Shown: positions 5,583 to 9,518 of the stretch, piece after piece
Layout of the letters: every line of letters begins with the position of its first letter
How positions within the stretch are numbered: position 1 is the first letter of the stretch
DNA from: Tardiphaga sp.
GTDB lineage: Bacteria; Pseudomonadota; Alphaproteobacteria; Rhizobiales; Xanthobacteraceae
Reading direction: 5' to 3'
DNA length: 9,518 bases
Assembly: GCA_028290765.1 (NCBI GenBank)
Contig: JAQGJF010000860.1
Coordinates: forward strand, 1 to 9,518
The notes under the pieces: generated by a model
Seen by the model: only the letters and a program-made list of their open reading frames with translations
What the model was told of the DNA's origin: nothing
The model's database searches: none
Position numbers and translations under genes: made by a program

Positions 5583-6560
5583 TCAGCTCTTCTTCATGCC
5601 GAGCTTCGATCCCTCTTCCCAGCTCGGGCAGGAGCGCGTTTCGAGCGCGACGTCGTAGGGCTTATAATTATCCTTGGTGATGACGGTCGGCGCCAGCACG
5701 ATTTCCGGAATGGTCGGTTCCTTGCGCAGCGTGCGGATCGCGATCATGGTGCCGAGGCAACCCTGCATGAAGCCGTTGTAGTCGCCGGAGGCGAGCAGTT
5801 TGCCGGTCTTGATGGCGTCGACGGCTTCCTTGGTGCCGTTGATGCCGATGATCTGGGCCTTGCGGTTGGCGCCGTCCAGCGCCTCGATGGCGCCGACCGC
5901 CATGGCGTCGTTGGCGGCGAGCACGCCGTCGATCTCCGAGTTCGACTGCATCAGGTTTTCCATCACCTGCAAGGCCTGCAGGCGCTGATAATTCGCCGGC
6001 TGCGACGCCACCAGCTTGGCGTTGGGATTTTCCTTCAACGCATCGTTGAAGCCGCGGACGCGATCGACATTGGTCAGCGAGCCCTTGACGCCCTCGAGAA
6101 TGACGATCTTGCCCTTGCCGCCCAGCGTCTTGAGCAGATAGCGCGCGGTCTCGAGACCCAGGCTGTAATCGTCGGCGCCGACGAAGGAGGCGAACTTGCC
6201 GCCCGAGGAGCGGTCGGTGACATTGACCATCGGAATGTTGGCGTCGTTGATCTTCTCGACCCCCGGCACCATCGCCTTGTAGTCCACCGGAATGAAGACG
6301 ATCGCCGACGGCTTCTTGACGACGACGTCCTCGACCTGGCTGAGCTGTTCGGGAATGCTGTCCGGCTTGGTCGGAATGTAATGCAGCGTCTTGGCGTTCA
6401 GGGCCTTGGCCGCGGAATCGGCGCCGACGCGCACCGCCTGGAAATAAGGATTGGTCTGGTTTTTGGTAAACACGGCGATGGTTTCGCCGTCGGCATGCGC
6501 GACACCGATCGAAACCGCGGTCGCCATTGCCAGCGTGAAACCCGAAACCGAAATTCTCAT
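5583..6560 (-). CDS. Sugar ABC transporter periplasmic binding protein (RbsB-like)
   Basis: This 325-residue type-1 periplasmic binding protein belongs to the ribose/galactose cluster and delivers its ligand to the permeases encoded upstream. The signal peptide runs to residue 23 with cleavage after AHA. The mature chain starts with the family strand TIAVFTKNQTNPYFQAVRVGA. Other typical segments are AIVFIPVDYKAMVPGV, the hinge-region FVGADDYSLGLETARYLL, and the GVLAANDAMAVGAIEAL and IIGINGTKEAVDAI segments. Two cysteines near the C-terminus (GCLGT and RSCPSW) could form a disulphide. The ATG at 6560 is preceded by GGAGGA and follows the permease stop by 53 bases. The frame stays open far upstream through the permease gene, but that part is non-coding shadow. 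The ligand is unknown; a monosaccharide or polyol is expected from the family. Confidence 0.93.
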   Translation of the reverse strand: MRISVSGFTLAMATAVSIGVAHADGETIAVFTKNQTNPYFQAVRVGADSAAKALNAKTLHYIPTKPDSIPEQLSQVEDVVVKKPSAIVFIPVDYKAMVPGVEKINDANIPMVNVTDRSSGGKFASFVGADDYSLGLETARYLLKTLGGKGKIVILEGVKGSLTNVDRVRGFNDALKENPNAKLVASQPANYQRLQALQVMENLMQSNSEIDGVLAANDAMAVGAIEALDGANRKAQIIGINGTKEAVDAIKTGKLLASGDYNGFMQGCLGTMIAIRTLRKEPTIPEIVLAPTVITKDNYKPYDVALETRSCPSWEEGSKLGMKKS

Positions 6561-6613
6561 GATATTCCTCCGTTTGATGTTTTTTAAGTTGGTGTTTGTC
6601 GACGTGTTGAAAT

Positions 6614-7594
6614 CTAGGGTGTGTTCTTTCGGGTGGCGCGGTCGAGCCAGACCGCGAGAACGACGATGACGCCGGTGACGAAGGGCTGCCAGCTGGCGTT
6701 GATCGACAGCAGGTTCATGCCGTTGAGCACCAGCGTCAGGATCAGCGCACCGACAAAGGTGCCGAACACGGTGCCGACGCCGCCGAACAGCGACGTGCCG
6801 CCGATCAGCACCGAGGCGATCGCCGGCAGCGTCAGGGATTCGCCGATATCGGCCTCGGCCGAATTCAGCCGCGCCAGGAAAATGATCGAGGCCAGCCCCG
6901 CCATGGTGCCGGACAGGGTGTAGACCAGCAGCAGGCGGCGGGCGACCGGGATACCGGACAACCGCGCGGCGACCGGATTGGCGCCGATCGCGTAGACCTC
7001 CTGCCCCCAGACCGTGCGATGCGCGAAGATGGTGCCGATCGCCAGAAAGATCATCAGCAGATAGACCGGAATCGGCAACCCCAGAAAATAGCCGCTGCCG
7101 AGCTGGCGAAAACCCGGCGGAAAGCCGTGGATGGTGTCGCCGGCCATGAACCAGTAGGAGACGCCATGCAGGATCCACAGCATGCCATAGGTCGCGATGA
7201 AGGATGGAATGCGCAGTGACGTAACCATCACGCCATTGGTGATGCCGATCAGAGCCCCCGTGACGAGGCCGACCAGCACGCCGAGCGCCGGCGACCCGCT
7301 GACATGGATCACCGTTCCCGCGAGACAGGCGGATAGCCCGACATTGGCGCCGATCGACAGATCGAGGCCGGCTGTGAGCACCACCAGCGTGAGACCGGCG
7401 GCGATGAAGAACAGCAGGCTGGCCTGCCGCAGCACGTTGAGGATGTTGTTGAGCGAGAGAAACGAATCGCTGAGCAGCGAGAGCACGACGCAGATCAGCA
7501 GCGCGGCGAGCAGCCGATAGGACAATTGCAGCATATCGCCCGAAACGGGCAGGCCGCCGATCCGCGCCGGCACGATTTTGGTCGTATCGGTCAT
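6614..7594 (-). CDS. Sugar ABC transporter permease, RbsC-like (second of two)
   Basis: This 326-residue inner-membrane protein has many hydrophobic segments, starting with a helix at about 26-44 after a cytoplasmic tail. It shows the RbsC/AraH family patterns: LTAGLDLSIGANVGL, the TSLRIPSFIATYGML segment, GANPVAARLSGIPV (cytoplasmic coupling region) and SVLIGGTSLFGGVGTVFGT. It would form a transmembrane channel together with the permease encoded just upstream and the ATPase beyond. The ATG overlaps the preceding stop (ATGA at 7594-7591) and has GGAG 6 bases upstream, so it is coupled to the other permease. It is similar in plan but clearly different in sequence from that paralogue. Confidence 0.94.
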   Translation of the reverse strand: MTDTTKIVPARIGGLPVSGDMLQLSYRLLAALLICVVLSLLSDSFLSLNNILNVLRQASLLFFIAAGLTLVVLTAGLDLSIGANVGLSACLAGTVIHVSGSPALGVLVGLVTGALIGITNGVMVTSLRIPSFIATYGMLWILHGVSYWFMAGDTIHGFPPGFRQLGSGYFLGLPIPVYLLMIFLAIGTIFAHRTVWGQEVYAIGANPVAARLSGIPVARRLLLVYTLSGTMAGLASIIFLARLNSAEADIGESLTLPAIASVLIGGTSLFGGVGTVFGTFVGALILTLVLNGMNLLSINASWQPFVTGVIVVLAVWLDRATRKNTP

Positions 7595-8541
7595 CGCCGG
7601 CTCCGCAAGCCGTCGAAGAACAGCGCCAGGATGACCAGAATGCCGACGCAGGACACCTGAACCGACGAGGGAACGGCGAGCAGGTTGAGCCCGTTGCGCA
7701 AGATCCCGATGGTGAGAACGCCAAGCAGCGTCCCCAACAGCCAGCCATTGCCGCGCTCGAACGAGGTGCCGCCCACCGCCACCGCGGCGATGGCGTCGAA
7801 TTCGAGGCCGAGGCCCGCGGTGGGATGGCCGGCGCTCATGCGCGCGGTCATCAGCACGCCGGCGAGGCCCGCCATCGCGCCGCCGATGGCATAGACCACG
7901 ATCAACAGCCGCTCGACATTGATGCCGGCGAAGCGCAGCGCATCGCGATTGCCGCCGAGCGCGAAAATGAAGTTGCCGAGCCGCGTATGATACAGCAGCG
8001 TGTGAAACACCACATAGGCGGCCACCGCGATCAGGATCGGGATCGGAGTGGCAGCGACCGTTCCGGAATAAATATCCCGGACCGCGCGCGGCATCCCGAC
8101 CACGCTCTGGCCGTCGCTGACGACCAGCGACAGGCCCTGCGCCATGCCGAGCGTTCCCAACGTCGCGACGAACGGCGGAATGCCCAGGATCGCCACCAGC
8201 CAGCCATTGACGATGCCGAACGCCGCGCCCACCGCGCAGGCGGCGAGCAATCCCAGCAGCACCGACCCGGTGGCCAGTACCACCAGCGCCACGATCAGCG
8301 ACGTCAGCGTGAGCACCGCGCCCATCGACAGATCGAGGCCCTCGGTCATGATGATCAGCGTCATCGGCAGCGCCAGCAGCAGCAGCACCGTCGATTGCAC
8401 CAGCACATTGGAAATATTGGCCGGCGACAGGAACCCCGGGCTGCCGAGCGCGAACAGCCCGATCAGGATCACCAGCATCATCGCCACGCCGGGAATGCGC
8501 CCGATCCGGCTCAGCGTCGAGGTTGCGACGAGCTCATGCAT
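7591..8541 (-). CDS. Sugar ABC transporter permease, RbsC-like (first of two)
   Basis: This 316-residue polytopic inner-membrane protein has the RbsC family marks: MTEGLDLSMGAVLTL (about 65-80), LGIPPFVATLGTLGMAQGL, ALGGNRDALRFAGINVER (cytoplasmic coupling loop) and AAVAVGGTSFERGNGWLLGT. Its first membrane segment is at about 18-36. The ATG at 8541 overlaps the end of the ATPase gene by 8 bases, with GGGGA nearby as ribosome site. Its TGA overlaps the next permease start. Two distinct permease genes side by side suggest a heterodimeric channel rather than the homodimer of the Escherichia coli ribose system. Confidence 0.94.
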   Translation of the reverse strand: MHELVATSTLSRIGRIPGVAMMLVILIGLFALGSPGFLSPANISNVLVQSTVLLLLALPMTLIIMTEGLDLSMGAVLTLTSLIVALVVLATGSVLLGLLAACAVGAAFGIVNGWLVAILGIPPFVATLGTLGMAQGLSLVVSDGQSVVGMPRAVRDIYSGTVAATPIPILIAVAAYVVFHTLLYHTRLGNFIFALGGNRDALRFAGINVERLLIVVYAIGGAMAGLAGVLMTARMSAGHPTAGLGLEFDAIAAVAVGGTSFERGNGWLLGTLLGVLTIGILRNGLNLLAVPSSVQVSCVGILVILALFFDGLRSRR

Positions 8542-9518
8542 GATGCATCCCCAGCCGCACGATGTTTTCCTCCGAGAGTTCCTGGCGCGACAGCTCGCCG
8601 GCGATGCGGCCTTCCCGCATCACATAAGCGCGGTCGCAGACATGCACGATTTCCGATTGCTCGGAGGAGATCATCAGCACCGCGGCGCCCTTGCCGACGA
8701 GGTCATCGATCAGCGCGAAGATTTCCGCCTTGGCGCCGACATCGATGCCCCTGGTCGGCTCGTCGAAGATGAAAACGCGGGCGCCGGCCGCCAGCCATTT
8801 GCCGATTACCACCTTCTGCTGATTGCCGCCGGACAACAGCCCGACCATCTGCCGGATCGACGGCGTCTGGATCCGCAACTGGCGAACCAGATTTGTGCCG
8901 GTCTCTTTCGCCTTCGGCGGACCGAACCAGCCGGTGGGAAACAGTCTTTGCAGCGCCGCGACCACCAGATTGTCGCCAACCGAGCGGATCAGCGCCAGGC
9001 CTTCGGCCTTTCGGCTCTCCGGGATCAGCGCGATGCCCAGCCGCGATGCCTCGTCCGGCCCGCCGCGCCGGCTTCGCCCGTCGACGCGGACTTCGCCCGC
9101 GGTGATCTTGTCGGCGCCGAAGATCGCGCGCGCCACTTCGGTGCGGCCGGATCCGACCAGGCCGCAGAGCCCGACGATCTCCCCTGCCCGCACCTTCAGA
9201 TTGATATCGCTGATGCCGGTCGCGGCCGACACATTGACGACCTCGAGAACGATCTGGTCGGACTGCGCCATGAAGTTGCGGGCGTAGCTGGTATCGACGT
9301 TGCGTCCCACCATCATCCGGATCAACTCGTCGGGCGAGGACTGCTTGGGCGCGACCTCGGCGACGCGCCGGCCGTCGCGCAGCACCGTGATGCGATCGCC
9401 GAGCTGAAAGACCTCCGCCATCCGGTGCGAGATATAGACGATGGCAACGCCGTCGGCCTTGAGCTTTTCGATCATGGCGAACAACAATGCGGTCTCGCGG
9501 TCCGACAGCGCCGCGGTC
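8534..9518 (-). CDS. Sugar ABC transporter ATP-binding protein (RbsA-like, two ABC domains), 5'-truncated by window edge
   Basis: The last 327 residues of a roughly 500-residue double ATPase are visible; the 5' end lies past the right edge. The visible chain begins TAALSDRE, the D-loop just after Walker B of the first domain, then shows its switch region YISHRMAEVF. The ATG at 9487 is therefore internal. The second domain has a Walker A of the form GLVGSGRTE with Arg in place of the usual Lys, signature SGGNQQKV, Walker B VFIFDEPTRGIDVG, and ISSEQSE where the switch His would be. Loss of the Lys and His in the second domain is normal for RbsA/MglA-type proteins, where the first domain does most ATP hydrolysis. 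The stop overlaps the first permease by 8 bases, so the two are translationally coupled. It energises import of the ligand bound by the protein encoded at 5583-6560. Confidence 0.95.
   Translation of the reverse strand, partial: TAALSDRETALLFAMIEKLKADGVAIVYISHRMAEVFQLGDRITVLRDGRRVAEVAPKQSSPDELIRMMVGRNVDTSYARNFMAQSDQIVLEVVNVSAATGISDINLKVRAGEIVGLCGLVGSGRTEVARAIFGADKITAGEVRVDGRSRRGGPDEASRLGIALIPESRKAEGLALIRSVGDNLVVAALQRLFPTGWFGPPKAKETGTNLVRQLRIQTPSIRQMVGLLSGGNQQKVVIGKWLAAGARVFIFDEPTRGIDVGAKAEIFALIDDLVGKGAAVLMISSEQSEIVHVCDRAYVMREGRIAGELSRQELSEENIVRLGMHHA

Noticed and set aside
3860..5680. 606-codon plus-strand open frame
   Set aside because: It lies out of frame across the Gfo/Idh gene, the regulator, both repeats and yciI. 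The translation is Arg/Pro-rich, typical of a shadow frame in GC-rich DNA.
5532..6587. 351-codon plus-strand open frame antisense to the binding-protein gene
   Set aside because: It mirrors the codon pattern of the real minus-strand gene, begins in repeat B and shows no recognisable domain.
6561..7748. Upstream extension of the binding-protein frame (a 721-codon minus-strand open frame ending at 5583)
   Set aside because: It runs out of frame through the permease gene, is Arg/Ser/Ala-rich without family features, and a clear ATG, ribosome site and signal peptide mark the true start at 6560.
7825..8772. 315-codon plus-strand open frame antisense to the first permease
   Set aside because: His/Arg/Gln/Asp-rich composition is the usual antisense shadow of a hydrophobic membrane protein gene.
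8950..9140. Loss of the Walker A Lys in the second ABC domain as a sign of a defective ATPase
   Set aside because: Degenerate second domains with Arg at this place are usual in RbsA/MglA-type importers.

Overview
The window looks like chromosomal DNA from a GC-rich alphaproteobacterium, most likely of the Bradyrhizobium/Rhodopseudomonas group. This is inferred from three things: the codon usage with strong G/C third positions, the style of the gene families (Bug-type binding protein, RbsA/RbsC-type ABC transporter), and two large cruciform-like intergenic repeats of a kind common in that group. No RNA genes, CRISPR arrays, insertion sequences or phage genes were seen. The gene content is metabolic and transport-related.

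Left part (1-1344). The 3' two-thirds of a dienelactone-hydrolase-family gene enters from the left edge on the + strand. It ends convergently against a carboxymuconolactone-decarboxylase-family gene on the - strand. A 166-bp divergent control region (1179-1344) follows. In it, two copies of a 14-bp motif (13/14 identical, inverted) each cover the predicted -10 box of one of two outward-facing promoters.

Middle part (1345-4916). Four + strand genes form a tight operon: a Bug-type periplasmic solute receptor, a beta-hydroxyacid (3-hydroxyisobutyrate-type) dehydrogenase, a Gfo/Idh/MocA oxidoreductase and a GntR/HutC regulator. The first gap is 4 bp and the next two junctions are ATGA overlaps. 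The regulator probably reads an intermediate of the pathway and binds the paired motifs, so that the operon and the divergent decarboxylase are controlled together. The likely job is uptake and two-step oxidation of an organic or sugar acid. The substrate cannot be named from the sequence.

Right part (4917-9518). A small YciI-like gene on the - strand sits between two cruciform repeat elements. Upstream of it on the same strand is a ribose-type ABC importer operon read right to left: a double ATPase (5' end beyond the right edge), two different permeases and a periplasmic binding protein. The coding overlaps of 8 and 4 bp show that these are co-transcribed. The importer may feed the same catabolism as the middle operon, but nothing in the sequence proves that link.

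I did not find an obviously new defence, mobile or RNA system. The most informative items are the symmetric divergent operator/promoter arrangement, the uncharacterised catabolic cassette with a Gfo/Idh enzyme lacking the usual catalytic Asp, and the pair of structurally related repeats that bracket yciI.
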